This document shows, piece by piece, positions 8,067 to 16,271 of a stretch of 42,375 nt of DNA. The notes beneath the pieces are model-generated. The model had not been told where the DNA came from. It saw only the letters and a list, made by a program, of their open reading frames with translations, and did not search any database. Positions within the stretch are counted from its first letter, which is position 1; each line of letters begins with the position of its first letter. Source of the stretch: Caldilineales bacterium (GTDB lineage Bacteria; Chloroflexota; Anaerolineae; J102); contig JAIBAP010000053.1 in the NCBI GenBank assembly GCA_019695115.1, forward strand, positions 1 through 42,375, read 5' to 3'. The position numbers and the translations under genes are program-made.

Positions 8067-9930
8067 CATCCTGCTTGCGAAACTGCGTGTTGTACAGCCG
8101 GGCATAGAGGCCGTCGCGAGCCAGCAGTTCGGCGTGCGTGCCCTGCTCCACCAGCCGGCCGCCGTCGATGACCAGGATGACATCGGCGGCGAGGATGGTG
8201 GAGAGGCGATGGGCAATGACGATGCTCGTGCGTTGGTGCATCAATGGCTCCAACGCCTCCTGGATCAGCCGTTCGGACTCGGAATCGAGCGAGGAGGTGG
8301 CCTCGTCCAGCACCAGGATGCGCGGGTTCTTGAGGATGACGCGGGCGATGGCGATGCGCTGCTTCTCGCCGCCCGAAAAACGATAGCCGCGCTCACCGAC
8401 GATAGTATCGTAACCATCGGGCAGCGAGGCGACAAGCTGGTGGATATTGGCTGCCCGGCAGGCAGCGGTCAGCTCATCGTCAGTGGCATCGGGTTTGGCG
8501 TAGCGCAGGTTGGCGCGCAAGGTGTCGTGGAAGAGGAAGGTCTCTTGCGTCACCATGCCGATGGCGTCCGTGATCGATGCGCTCGTCGTCTGGCGCAGAT
8601 CCTGGCCGTCGATGCGGATGGCGCCCTGGGTGGGGTCGTAGAGGCGGGGGAGCAGATAGGTGATGGTTGTCTTGCCCGCGCCCGATGGCCCCACCAGCGC
8701 CGCCAGTTGGCCCGGCCGCACCGTGAAACTGAGGTCGTCCAGCGCCCACCGCCGGTCGGTGATCGGTCGCACCGCGCCGGCGCTCTCGCCATCCTTCGAG
8801 CTTAGCGTCACCGCCTCGCCTTCGCCGAGATAGGAGAACGAGACATGGTCGAACTCCACCTCGCCCCGCACCAACGGCAGCGGCCGGGCGCCGGGCGCGT
8901 CGCTCACCTCCAGCGGCAAGTCGAGGACCTCGAACACACGCTCGAACGAGACCAGCGAGGTCGCCAGATCAACGCGGGCGCTGGCCAGCGCGGCCAGGGG
9001 GCCATACAAGCGGGGCAAATAGAGGGCAAAGGCGACGATGTCGCCGATGAGAAAGCTGCCCTGAATGGCGAGATAGCCGCCCACCCAGTAGACGGCGGCT
9101 GTGCCGACGGCCGCCACCAGGCCGACGATGACGAAAAACACCCGCCCCACGCGCGCTTGCTGGATGCCGAGATCGCGCACCGTCTTCGCCCGCTCGGCGA
9201 ACCTGCCGCCCTCATCGACACCTCGCCCGAACAGTTTGACCAACAAGGCCCCGCTCACATTCAGCGTCTCTTGCATCAACGAGGTCATCTCGGCATTCGC
9301 CTTCATCTGCTGGCGGCTGATGGTGCGCAGCCGGCGACCGATGCGTTGGGCAGGGAGGATGAACAGCGGCAAGACAAGCGAAGCCAACAGAGTCAGCCGC
9401 CAATCCAGCCGCAGCATGATCGACAGCGTGATCGTCAGGGTGATGACATTGGTGATCAGATCGATGAGCGTGCCTGTCACCGCCCGCTGCGCCCCCACCA
9501 CGTCGTTGTTCAGCCGCGATATGAGCTCGCCCGACTTGGTGGTGGTGAAGAAACGCAGGCTCATGCGCTGCAGATGGCCGTAGAGGGCGCAGCGCAGATC
9601 GAAAATGATGCCCTCGCCCATCTTAGCCGAATACTGTCGCTGCCAGACGTTGATCAGCCCGCCCAGGAGCGGGAGGGCAATCAACATCAGGGCGAGCACA
9701 TTCAGCCGCGACAGGTCCTTCTGGGGTACAGCCCGGTTGATCAGGTCGCGCACCAGCAACGGCAGGGCGGCGTCGAGCAGGCTGGTCAGAAAGATGGCAG
9801 CCAGGACATAGCCCACCCAGCGCCAATAGGGCCGGGCATAGCCCCAGACGCGCCGGAGCAAGGATGTGCTGATAGTTGGGCGGGCGTCTTCGTCACGGAC
9901 GAAGCCCCACCAGCCGCCGCCGTGGAACAT
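8062..9930 (-). CDS. ABC exporter, fused membrane and ATPase domains
   Basis: This 622-residue half-transporter has an N-terminal type IV exporter membrane domain with six predicted segments (about residues 35-330) and a C-terminal nucleotide-binding domain. Walker A is GPSGAGKTT (414-422), the signature is FSGGEKQRIAIA (about 518), and Walker B is ILVLDEATSSLDSE (about 536). The H-loop histidine is in IVIAHRLSTI. It would act as a homodimer in the inner membrane and export a lipid, peptide or drug; the substrate is unknown. The start MFHGGGWWGF at 9930 is preferred because the longer reading from 9969 translates heptamer repeat sequence. No Shine-Dalgarno is seen. The 3' end overlaps a heptamer array. 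Confidence 0.93.
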   Translation of the reverse strand: MFHGGGWWGFVRDEDARPTISTSLLRRVWGYARPYWRWVGYVLAAIFLTSLLDAALPLLVRDLINRAVPQKDLSRLNVLALMLIALPLLGGLINVWQRQYSAKMGEGIIFDLRCALYGHLQRMSLRFFTTTKSGELISRLNNDVVGAQRAVTGTLIDLITNVITLTITLSIMLRLDWRLTLLASLVLPLFILPAQRIGRRLRTISRQQMKANAEMTSLMQETLNVSGALLVKLFGRGVDEGGRFAERAKTVRDLGIQQARVGRVFFVIVGLVAAVGTAAVYWVGGYLAIQGSFLIGDIVAFALYLPRLYGPLAALASARVDLATSLVSFERVFEVLDLPLEVSDAPGARPLPLVRGEVEFDHVSFSYLGEGEAVTLSSKDGESAGAVRPITDRRWALDDLSFTVRPGQLAALVGPSGAGKTTITYLLPRLYDPTQGAIRIDGQDLRQTTSASITDAIGMVTQETFLFHDTLRANLRYAKPDATDDELTAACRAANIHQLVASLPDGYDTIVGERGYRFSGGEKQRIAIARVILKNPRILVLDEATSSLDSESERLIQEALEPLMHQRTSIVIAHRLSTILAADVILVIDGGRLVEQGTHAELLARDGLYARLYNTQFRKQDE

Positions 9931-9934
9931 GGGT

Positions 9935-9955
9935 AGTGATAAGTGAGGAGTGAGA
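9935..9955. repeat. Three-unit heptamer array (AGTGATA AGTGAGG AGTGAGA)
   Basis: Three 7-bp units sit just upstream of the ABC exporter start. AGTGAGG is the reverse complement of the CCTCACT unit found at the other end of the same gene, so related units bracket the exporter in opposite orientation. Confidence 0.7.
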
Positions 9956-10050
9956 TGCGGAGTTCGCACGCCTACGTGCGAATGGGTTCCGGGTTCCGGG
10001 TTCCGGGTGCCGGGGCTTGCGGAGTTCGCACGCCTACGTGCGAATGGGTT
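9956..10050. repeat. 33-bp direct repeats with internal palindromes around a GGGTTCC heptamer array
   Basis: The same 33 bases occur at 9956-9988 and 10018-10050. Each copy contains a palindrome with arms TTCGCACG and CGTGCGAA around a 4-base loop. Between them are four in-phase heptamers GGGTTCC, GGGTTCC, GGGTTCC and GGGTGCC (9984-10011). The block fills the gap between the ABC exporter start and the 3' end of the next minus-strand gene. It looks like a non-coding repeat element and could include regulatory sites for the exporter. Confidence 0.9.
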
Positions 10051-10056
10051 ATCAGA

Positions 10057-10620
10057 TCACACGACGGCTTCCTGGCCGAGGATGATCGCCCCCGCCTCGG
10101 CGCCATCCGCTTCGCCCGGACGGGCGGCGGCCGGCGCCTGGAAATGCTGGCGATGGCGCTGGAGCGAGACCACCTCATCGACCGAAAGGCCATAGCGATT
10201 GGCAAAGTGGAGGAGGGTGTCGATCAGGTCGAGGCCGACCAGCCGGGCCAGGTCGGCGTCGGAAGCGAACGAGCGCCAATCTTGGGCGGGAACGTGGAGG
10301 GCGGTCAGGCGCAGGAACTGGAGCGCGGCCGGGGTCAGACGCCGGGTCGTGCGCAACGCCACCACAGGGCGCTCCAGTTGCCAGGCCAGGTCCCACTCGC
10401 TGCCCGATGGCGCCGTGATGTCCTGGCCGAGCAGGAAATAGACCCGATCGACATGGCTGATCAGCTCGAACAGTGTCTCGTACGACACGCCTGTGGGTGG
10501 AAAACGGCGGATCTCGGCCCCAACCTTCACCGGCAGCCCGGCCAACGTGCGACCGATGACCCCGCGCTGGGCCTCCAGATCGGCGGTGGCGCTGACGAAA
10601 ATGCGAAGAAGTTCGGCCAT
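10057..10620 (-). CDS. DUF4062-like small protein
   Basis: This 187-residue protein begins MAELLRIFVSATADLEAQR, which matches the start of DUF4062 proteins (a beta strand, an S-[AS]-T loop and an acidic helix with an arginine), a TIR/toll-like nucleotide-binding fold often found at the N terminus of signalling or conflict proteins. Here it is nearly the whole protein. The C-terminal third is Ala-rich and low in complexity. The ATG at 10620 is preferred; an open extension to 10731 crosses the divergent promoter region. Its job is unknown. It is divergent to the LysM lipoprotein gene and upstream of the ABC exporter on the same strand. Confidence 0.65.
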   Translation of the reverse strand: MAELLRIFVSATADLEAQRGVIGRTLAGLPVKVGAEIRRFPPTGVSYETLFELISHVDRVYFLLGQDITAPSGSEWDLAWQLERPVVALRTTRRLTPAALQFLRLTALHVPAQDWRSFASDADLARLVGLDLIDTLLHFANRYGLSVDEVVSLQRHRQHFQAPAAARPGEADGAEAGAIILGQEAVV

Positions 10621-10686
10621 GTGAGAAGCTTCCGTCCAAATCCTCAAGATTTCAGAAACCTTGATGGCGCCGATTCTAGCACAACG

Positions 10687-10715
10687 TTGGTCGGTGCGCC
10701 CAGGCTGTGTATAAT
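10687..10715 (+). promoter_or_regulatory. Putative sigma-70 promoter of the LysM lipoprotein operon
   Basis: TTGGTC (10687-10692) and a perfect TATAAT (10710-10715) are separated by 17 bases. A start about 7 bases downstream would leave a leader of roughly 15 bases before the ATG at 10737. The -10 region reads TGTGTATAAT, the same ten bases as upstream of the sugar-binding lipoprotein at 28765-28774. Confidence 0.6.
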
Positions 10716-10736
10716 CCTGCATCGGCCACACTCATC

Positions 10737-11795
10737 ATGCGAACCCACCTTTTCCGTCCCTCGCCGCCTCTGCTGGCGCTGATCCTGGCCTGGTTGGCCG
10801 TTTTCGGCGCCGGCTGCGGCCAGATCATCACCCGCCCCACGCCCGTCGCCAGCCTGCCGGCCTCGTCCACACCGCCGCCGACCGCCACCCCCGCCCCCCG
10901 GCCCACCGCCACCCCCGCCCCCTACACCCCCGAACCGACCGCCACCCCCACCCTCACCCCCACACCCATCATCCACACCATCGCCCGCGGCGAGACCCTG
11001 ATCGCCATCGCCGGCCGCTACGGGGTCAGCCTGGCCGACATCCAGGATCTGAACGGCATCACCGACCCCCGCCGCCTGCAAGTCGGCCAGCAACTGTTCA
11101 TCCCCGCGCCGGCGGCAGATGCCCCCACCGCCGCGACGCCGACTGTGGCCAGCACCCCCATGCCGGTCGAACTGAGCGCCATCCACTTCGGCAACAGCGG
11201 CACGGGCGGGTTGTGGGCGCTGGGCGAGGTCGCCAACCCCATCACCGTGCCCCTGGAGGGCGTGCGGGTGGGCCTCAGCCTGCTGGATGGCGAGGGAACG
11301 CCGGTGGCCGGCGGCGAGGCCCTGGCCCAGACCGAAGTGATCACACCCGGCGGCAGCAGCCCCTTCGGCATCTATCTCGACCACCCGCCGGCTGCGTTTA
11401 CCTCCTACGTGCTCCAGGTCCTCAACGCTTTCCCCGCCCACGTCGGCGTCTACTATCTCGACCTGCAGACGGCGGATGTGGTGGGCGAGGGCGACCGCTT
11501 CCAGGCCTACCGGGTGCGCGGGCGGGTGATCAACACCGGCCCTGAAGACAGCGTCGAAGTCCGCCTCACCGTCACCCTCTTCGACGCCCTCGACCGCGTG
11601 ATCGGCTTCGCCCGCGCCGAGCCGGAACACAACGTCATCCCGCGCGGCGGTGAAACCACCTTCGACGTGCAAGTCATCCCCCTCGGCGGGCCGGTCGCCC
11701 GTGTGAGCGTCAGCGCCCAGGGCCTGCGCATCCCCACCCCAGTGGCCGGCGGCATCCAGGCGTCGGCCACAGCCAGCCCCACCCCTCTGCCATGA
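10737..11795 (+). CDS. LysM lipoprotein with FxLYD-like domains
   Basis: This 352-residue protein starts with a signal peptide ending in the lipobox GAGC (Cys27), so it is lipid-anchored outside the membrane. Residues 32-78 form a Thr/Pro/Ala-rich linker. A LysM domain (about 80-127, HTIARGETL to QQLFIPA) should bind peptidoglycan or another GlcNAc polymer. The rest (about 143-335) looks like two FxLYD-type beta domains, with SAIHFGN followed by a glycine-valine-rich strand pattern, and then YRVRGRVIN followed by LFD. The tail is again Thr/Pro-rich. The start at 10737 is chosen over 10707 because the latter begins in the promoter. Its stop overlaps the next ATG (ATGA), so it is cotranslated with the acyltransferase. 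Confidence 0.85.
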   Translation: MRTHLFRPSPPLLALILAWLAVFGAGCGQIITRPTPVASLPASSTPPPTATPAPRPTATPAPYTPEPTATPTLTPTPIIHTIARGETLIAIAGRYGVSLADIQDLNGITDPRRLQVGQQLFIPAPAADAPTAATPTVASTPMPVELSAIHFGNSGTGGLWALGEVANPITVPLEGVRVGLSLLDGEGTPVAGGEALAQTEVITPGGSSPFGIYLDHPPAAFTSYVLQVLNAFPAHVGVYYLDLQTADVVGEGDRFQAYRVRGRVINTGPEDSVEVRLTVTLFDALDRVIGFARAEPEHNVIPRGGETTFDVQVIPLGGPVARVSVSAQGLRIPTPVAGGIQASATASPTPLP

Positions 11796-12466
11796 AGCAA
11801 CCGTCTCCCACCCCCTTCGCCTTCTACTTCGTCCAACGTTTGGTGCGTTTGCTCATGCGCCTCCTCACGCACGTGGAGGTGGGTGGGTTGGAACATCTGC
11901 CCGACCACGGCCCGGCCATCCTGGCCCCCAATCATGTGGTCTGGTTCGATGTCGTCCCCGTCTTTGCCTACACCAAGATACCCATCGTCACCCTGGCAGC
12001 CGAAAAATGGGAGCATCACTGGGCGTTGGGGCCGCTCTTCCGACATTTCGCCCGCGCCGTCTTCGTCCAGCGCGGTGAGGTCGATCGCAAGGCGCTGGAA
12101 GCGTGCATGACGGCGCTGCGCCGGGGCGAGGTCGTGGGCGTGGCGCCGGAGGGGACGCGCTCGTACACGGGCGTGCTTGGCCCCGGCCATGATGGCCTCG
12201 CCTGGCTGGCCGGCCGCACCAATGCCCGGATTGTGCCGATCGCGATCTGGGGGCACGAGGATGTCTTCGGGCACTGGAAACGGCTCCGCCGCCCGCGCGT
12301 CCATTTCCATGTCGGCGAGCCGTTCGTCTTGCCCGCCGAGGCCGCCAAGGCCCGCAGCCGCGACCTGTCGGCCTATACCGGGCAGATCATGCACCACCTG
12401 GCCGTCATGCTGCCGGAGGAGAGGCGAGGAGCCTATGGTGAGGAGCACGGTGGGGCCGACGGCTGA
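11792..12466 (+). CDS. plsC: PlsC-type 1-acyl-glycerol-3-phosphate acyltransferase
   Basis: This 224-residue protein has the acyltransferase catalytic motif NHVVWFD (residues 47-53; the His and Asp are the charge relay) and the substrate-binding motif PEGTRS (119-124), in the right order and spacing for the PlsC family. Members add a fatty acyl chain to lysophosphatidic acid in phospholipid synthesis at the inner face of the membrane. The N-terminal segment is hydrophobic and basic. It overlaps the LysM lipoprotein gene by 4 bases (ATGA) and the next gene by about 30 bases, so all three form an operon. A role in acylating another lipid cannot be excluded. Confidence 0.88.
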   Translation: MKQPSPTPFAFYFVQRLVRLLMRLLTHVEVGGLEHLPDHGPAILAPNHVVWFDVVPVFAYTKIPIVTLAAEKWEHHWALGPLFRHFARAVFVQRGEVDRKALEACMTALRRGEVVGVAPEGTRSYTGVLGPGHDGLAWLAGRTNARIVPIAIWGHEDVFGHWKRLRRPRVHFHVGEPFVLPAEAAKARSRDLSAYTGQIMHHLAVMLPEERRGAYGEEHGGADG

Positions 12467-12953
12467 AGCGGGGGCTGCACTGGCCGAGACCAGAGTCTGC
12501 CCCTACCTGCGCGGGCGGCATCAGGCCGAACCGATCCTCGCGCCCAGCCCGAACAACCACTGCATCCTGGCCGCCTCGATCCACCTGCCCTCGGCCCAGC
12601 AGTCGCGCTATTGTCTCGGCGGCCAACATCCGGCCTGTTCTCGCTTCCAGCGCCAGCAGATGCGGCCCTTGCCGCGCTATGTCACCGGCATTCCCACGCC
12701 GCCGGCGCCCATCCTGCCCCCGCGCCCGGCCCTGCCCACCCTCTGGTGGCGGCGGCCCTGGGGACGGACCACCCTCCGGTTCTTCCTGGCCCTGGCTTTG
12801 GTGGCGATGATCGTGTTGGGTTGGCGATGGCGCAGCGCCTCGATCTCGACCCGTTTCGTCGAGCGTCCGCCGCTGCCCATCCCGGCGGCCATCATCACCC
12901 CCACGCCCGTCAACCCCTACCTGCCGCCCCGCTTCGGCCCGCCCGCACCCTGA
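12435..12953 (+). CDS. Small membrane protein with N-terminal cysteine motif
   Basis: This protein of about 172 residues has two parts. The N-terminal region carries spaced cysteines in CPYLRG, NNHCILA, SRYCLGG and HPACSRF, with a Pro/Ser-rich spacer, which resembles a short cysteine module I recall from LysM-type proteins of Chloroflexota. A hydrophobic helix follows near residue 115-133 (LRFFLALALVAMIVLGW), then a Pro-rich tail. This suggests a cytoplasmic or redox/metal-binding head and a short outer tail. The start is ATG 12435 or GTG 12438; GAGGAG at 12426-12431 fits the GTG better. It overlaps plsC at its start and the convergent rsmA by 37 bases at its end. No function is assigned. Confidence 0.6.
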   Translation: MVRSTVGPTAEAGAALAETRVCPYLRGRHQAEPILAPSPNNHCILAASIHLPSAQQSRYCLGGQHPACSRFQRQQMRPLPRYVTGIPTPPAPILPPRPALPTLWWRRPWGRTTLRFFLALALVAMIVLGWRWRSASISTRFVERPPLPIPAAIITPTPVNPYLPPRFGPPAP

Positions 12954-13780
12954 ACAGCCGCCAGCAAGCGCAGCCAATCGGCGATGGCAAGCTCCTGCGC
13001 CCGCTGCTGCGGCGAAAGCCCGGCAGCCAGCAGCGCTGCTTCGGCCTCGCCGGCCGGCAGGCCCAGGCCCGCGGCCAGGCTGTTGCGCAAGGTCTTGCGT
13101 TTCTGCCCGAAGCCGGCGCGCACCAGCTCGAAGAAAGCCTGCCGCTGCCCGGTCGAGACAAGAGGTTGGGGATGGGGGTCGAGCCGGAGCACGGCGGAGG
13201 TGACTTTGGGCGGGGGGACGAAGGCGCCCGGCGGCAGGCGACGGACGAGGGTCGGGCGAGTATAGACCTGTACGGCTACCGCCAGCACGCTCATCTCCGG
13301 CGGCTGGGCGATGATGCGCTGCGCCACATCCAGTTGCACCGTCACCACCGCGCGGGCGGGCGGCTGGTCGGCTTCCAGGAAATGCCGGAGCAGGGGCGAG
13401 GTGATGTAATAGGGCAGGTTGGCAACCAGGAAGTAGGGAGCCGGCCCGCCGGTGGCCTCTAGCGCCTGGCCGGGGCTGATGGCCAGGGCGTCGGCATGGA
13501 GCAAATGGAAGCCCGGCCAGTGGCGGAAGTGATCGGCCAGCATCGGCGCCAGGTGGTCGTCCAGTTCGATGGCGATCAACCGCCCCACCCGCGGCAGCAG
13601 CGCCGCCGTCAGCGTCCCCGGTCCCGGCCCCACCTCGATCACCACGGCCTCCGGCGGCAGTTCGGCGGCGGCGACGATGGCGGCGAGGATATTGGCGTCG
13701 GTCAGGTAGTGCTGGCCCAGGCCCTTGCGCGGGGCCAGGCCCTGGGAGCGTAGCTGCGGCAACAAGGTGTCCGGCATCAT
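12917..13780 (-). CDS. rsmA: 16S rRNA dimethyladenosine transferase RsmA (KsgA)
   Basis: This 287-residue enzyme dimethylates two adjacent adenines in the 3' hairpin of 16S rRNA during small-subunit assembly. The family marks are all present: LGQHYL (residues 21-26), the SAM motif EVGPGPGTLT (49-58), the acidic motif IELDD, and the catalytic NLPYYI (121-126), followed by a C-terminal helical domain. The chosen start is the first of two adjacent ATG codons at 13780; a TTG start at 13816 is possible but no ribosome-binding site is seen for either. Its 3' end overlaps the convergent small membrane protein gene. Confidence 0.95.
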   Translation of the reverse strand: MMPDTLLPQLRSQGLAPRKGLGQHYLTDANILAAIVAAAELPPEAVVIEVGPGPGTLTAALLPRVGRLIAIELDDHLAPMLADHFRHWPGFHLLHADALAISPGQALEATGGPAPYFLVANLPYYITSPLLRHFLEADQPPARAVVTVQLDVAQRIIAQPPEMSVLAVAVQVYTRPTLVRRLPPGAFVPPPKVTSAVLRLDPHPQPLVSTGQRQAFFELVRAGFGQKRKTLRNSLAAGLGLPAGEAEAALLAAGLSPQQRAQELAIADWLRLLAAVQGAGGPKRGGR

Positions 13781-13858
13781 GGCGAGAAGATACTGTCGAT
13801 GCGCGTCAGATGTCAAAAACAGGGGGGTGTGCGGGCATCATTTATTCCCGCATGTCGC

Positions 13859-13887
13859 TTGCGCTGGAACGGAGGGCGCACTAGAAT
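13859..13887 (+). promoter_or_regulatory. Putative promoter of the secreted metalloprotease gene
   Basis: TTGCGC (13859-13864) and TAGAAT (13882-13887) are 17 bases apart, in the gap between the divergent rsmA and the protease gene, with the protease ATG 65 bases downstream. The -35 half matches only TTG of the consensus. Confidence 0.4.
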
Positions 13888-13952
13888 TCTTGTGGCGCTG
13901 ATCTGGGCGCAAGGTCATGCGTACTGACGCTATTCCTGTTGGAGGTCTGGCA

Positions 13953-16268
13953 ATGAAAATTACATGGCATGGCGCTTTTCATGTTCAGAGGATCGTCATC
14001 CGGCTGGCCGCTTGCCTGTGCATGGCGATGCTGCTCTCGCCCTTCGCCGCGCCCTCGGCCCAGGCTGCCGGCGCCTCGCCCGAAGATGAAGGCGCGCCGG
14101 CAGCGGCTGCAACCCGACTGCCGGCGACCGAGCCGGCATCCTTCACCGTCTTTGCGCCGCTGGTGCAGATGCCAGCCACCAGCAGCTACCTGATCGCGGA
14201 GGCCGTGCAGCGGGGCGAGATCAGCGAGGAAACCGGCCTTGTCTATCAGGTGTTCGCGGCCTTTGGCGACGAGCGTCTCCCCGCCCGTTATCAGGGCGAC
14301 GACAGCCAGGTGCTCGACAGCATGATCATGGCCGAGGTGGATCAGCGCTTCGAGGGCCTTTCGGTGGAAACGCAGGCCACGTTGGCGCCGTTCCGCTTAT
14401 CGCCGGCCGAACCGGGTAGTTGGCTGGAACTGCGTGAAGGCGGCGCTCAAGCCGGCGCCCAAAGCAACGACGAGGGGGCCGAGCCGGCCGCGCTGACCTT
14501 TCGCCGCATTACGGCGGCCAACGACAGAGCCTGGGTCTGGTATCTGACGGCCCTTCCGGACGATGAGCCGAAGGCGCGGGCGATGGCCGCCGAACTCACC
14601 CACCGGATTTGGCCGGTACTGACCGCAAAGATGGGTCGCCGCGAACCGCTTCCCGACGCCGGCTTGCCAGATGGCGGCGTGGACGGGCGATTGGACATCT
14701 ACCTGGTGCCACTGGGCGATGACGCGGGCCAGGCACCTGCGATTCCACCCGGCTGCAAGGGAACGCCCTCGTTTATCTACCTCAAAAGAAGCCTAGACAC
14801 TACCCAGATGAAGGCTGCCCTGGCGCATGAGTTCATGCACGTCCTGACGTGGACCTACTGGCCTAATGCACACTGCGTTTTTCCCGGCGAGTATGCCTGG
14901 CTCACGGAGGCAACCGGGACGTGGGCAGAAGAGGTAGTCTATCACGACCTGAATATGGCCGCCGAGTGGCGCCGTGCACCATTCTTCCTGATGCTGCCCA
15001 GACTGCCACTGGAGAAGGATCCAGCCCCGCCGCGACGTTGGTACGGCGCCTATTTGTGGCTGTTCTATCTCGATAAAACCAACAACCCGGCGAGCAGAAT
15101 CTGGACGGCCTCCGCGGGCGCCACCGACAGCCTGGACGCCGTCAATCGCAGTATCGAAGGGGGATTCGCTGAACAGTGGTCCAAGTTCACGCTGCGCAAT
15201 TGGAACAAACCACCAGTGGACGACTACAACACGTGGGATCCAGGACTGACCTACACCGTCAGCCAATTCGCCAATGTGGTTGAGAAACGCGACATCACCC
15301 TGGCCGGCATGCCCGATTTTGCCTTCAACCTGGACCTGAACAATGGCGTCGAGCACCTGTCGGCGCACTACTTCCACCTCAAGTTCCCGGATGAAAACGT
15401 GCGCACGGCCGTCTTCTACAATGGCTTCTCGTACAAGTTGGGCATGAAGGACGTGACCACCAATGGCCTCCCCTATGGCGTCCAGCGGGTGGCCTCGACC
15501 CTGAGCGATGCCGATCGCAAGGGGCGCAACGTGCGGGCGTTGGTCAAGATCAGCGGCCAGCCCTGGAAAGAAGAAGACTGGACCAACAGGGCCTTTGTCA
15601 GCTATTGCCGCGACAAGACCGACGAGCGCGTCGAGGAGATCGTGCTCGTCTTCAGCAACAGCGACCATTCCGACCGCACGCGCAAGCTCCAGCCTCTCGA
15701 CCTGCCCCCGACGTTGTGGGCCTCGAACATGGCTTGTTGGAAATGGACCGGGACGGCGAAGTACCGGGTTACGCACCCGAACGGGGTCATAGATACGGCC
15801 GATGCCACGATCACCTGGTCGCGCCCCGCCGCCGGCGAAGCAACGGCGGTCGACAACGACATCGCCCTGCGCGCGACGGGCTTCGAGGTGCAGGGGACGG
15901 TCGCTTGGACGGTGTCGGGCTACAACACCACCAACGGCTGCCAATACAGCGGCAGCGGAACCACGGGAATCAGAGGATCGCTCACGCTCTACAACTTCAC
16001 GACGGAAGGCGAGCGGCATCGCGGCTATCATGGCGACGCCAAAATGGATGTGCACGAGGTTCAAGTCAACCGAACCTGCAGCGACGGTAGCGGCGGACCT
16101 TCCCCCTACCCTATCCTGGTTCCCGTGTTCACGACCTGGACTCCAATCGGCGACCATTGGGCGGTGAAGACGATCGATGCCGGCGGGGCCAAGATGAAGG
16201 ATGAGTTTCGGAACTTTATGGGTATCAACGCCGTTATCGACTGGGATTTTCAGGCCCAACGCGAATGA
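13953..16268 (+). CDS. Secreted zinc metalloprotease (gluzincin-like)
   Basis: This 771-residue protein has a signal peptide (residues 1-38, cleavage after SAQA). A propeptide-like region (about 39-220) comes before the protease core. The zinc motif HEFMH is at 292-296, and Glu319 in WLTEATGTWAEE is a likely third ligand, 23 residues later, as in gluzincins related to secreted clan MA peptidases. The C-terminal half (about 440-771) is rich in beta strands and cysteines and resembles no domain I can name. The ATG at 13953 is fixed by GGAGGT six bases upstream; an upstream ATG at 13917 has no such site. The 3' end lies 3 bases from the convergent epimerase gene. Confidence 0.75.
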   Translation: MKITWHGAFHVQRIVIRLAACLCMAMLLSPFAAPSAQAAGASPEDEGAPAAAATRLPATEPASFTVFAPLVQMPATSSYLIAEAVQRGEISEETGLVYQVFAAFGDERLPARYQGDDSQVLDSMIMAEVDQRFEGLSVETQATLAPFRLSPAEPGSWLELREGGAQAGAQSNDEGAEPAALTFRRITAANDRAWVWYLTALPDDEPKARAMAAELTHRIWPVLTAKMGRREPLPDAGLPDGGVDGRLDIYLVPLGDDAGQAPAIPPGCKGTPSFIYLKRSLDTTQMKAALAHEFMHVLTWTYWPNAHCVFPGEYAWLTEATGTWAEEVVYHDLNMAAEWRRAPFFLMLPRLPLEKDPAPPRRWYGAYLWLFYLDKTNNPASRIWTASAGATDSLDAVNRSIEGGFAEQWSKFTLRNWNKPPVDDYNTWDPGLTYTVSQFANVVEKRDITLAGMPDFAFNLDLNNGVEHLSAHYFHLKFPDENVRTAVFYNGFSYKLGMKDVTTNGLPYGVQRVASTLSDADRKGRNVRALVKISGQPWKEEDWTNRAFVSYCRDKTDERVEEIVLVFSNSDHSDRTRKLQPLDLPPTLWASNMACWKWTGTAKYRVTHPNGVIDTADATITWSRPAAGEATAVDNDIALRATGFEVQGTVAWTVSGYNTTNGCQYSGSGTTGIRGSLTLYNFTTEGERHRGYHGDAKMDVHEVQVNRTCSDGSGGPSPYPILVPVFTTWTPIGDHWAVKTIDAGGAKMKDEFRNFMGINAVIDWDFQAQRE

Positions 16269-16271
16269 GCA

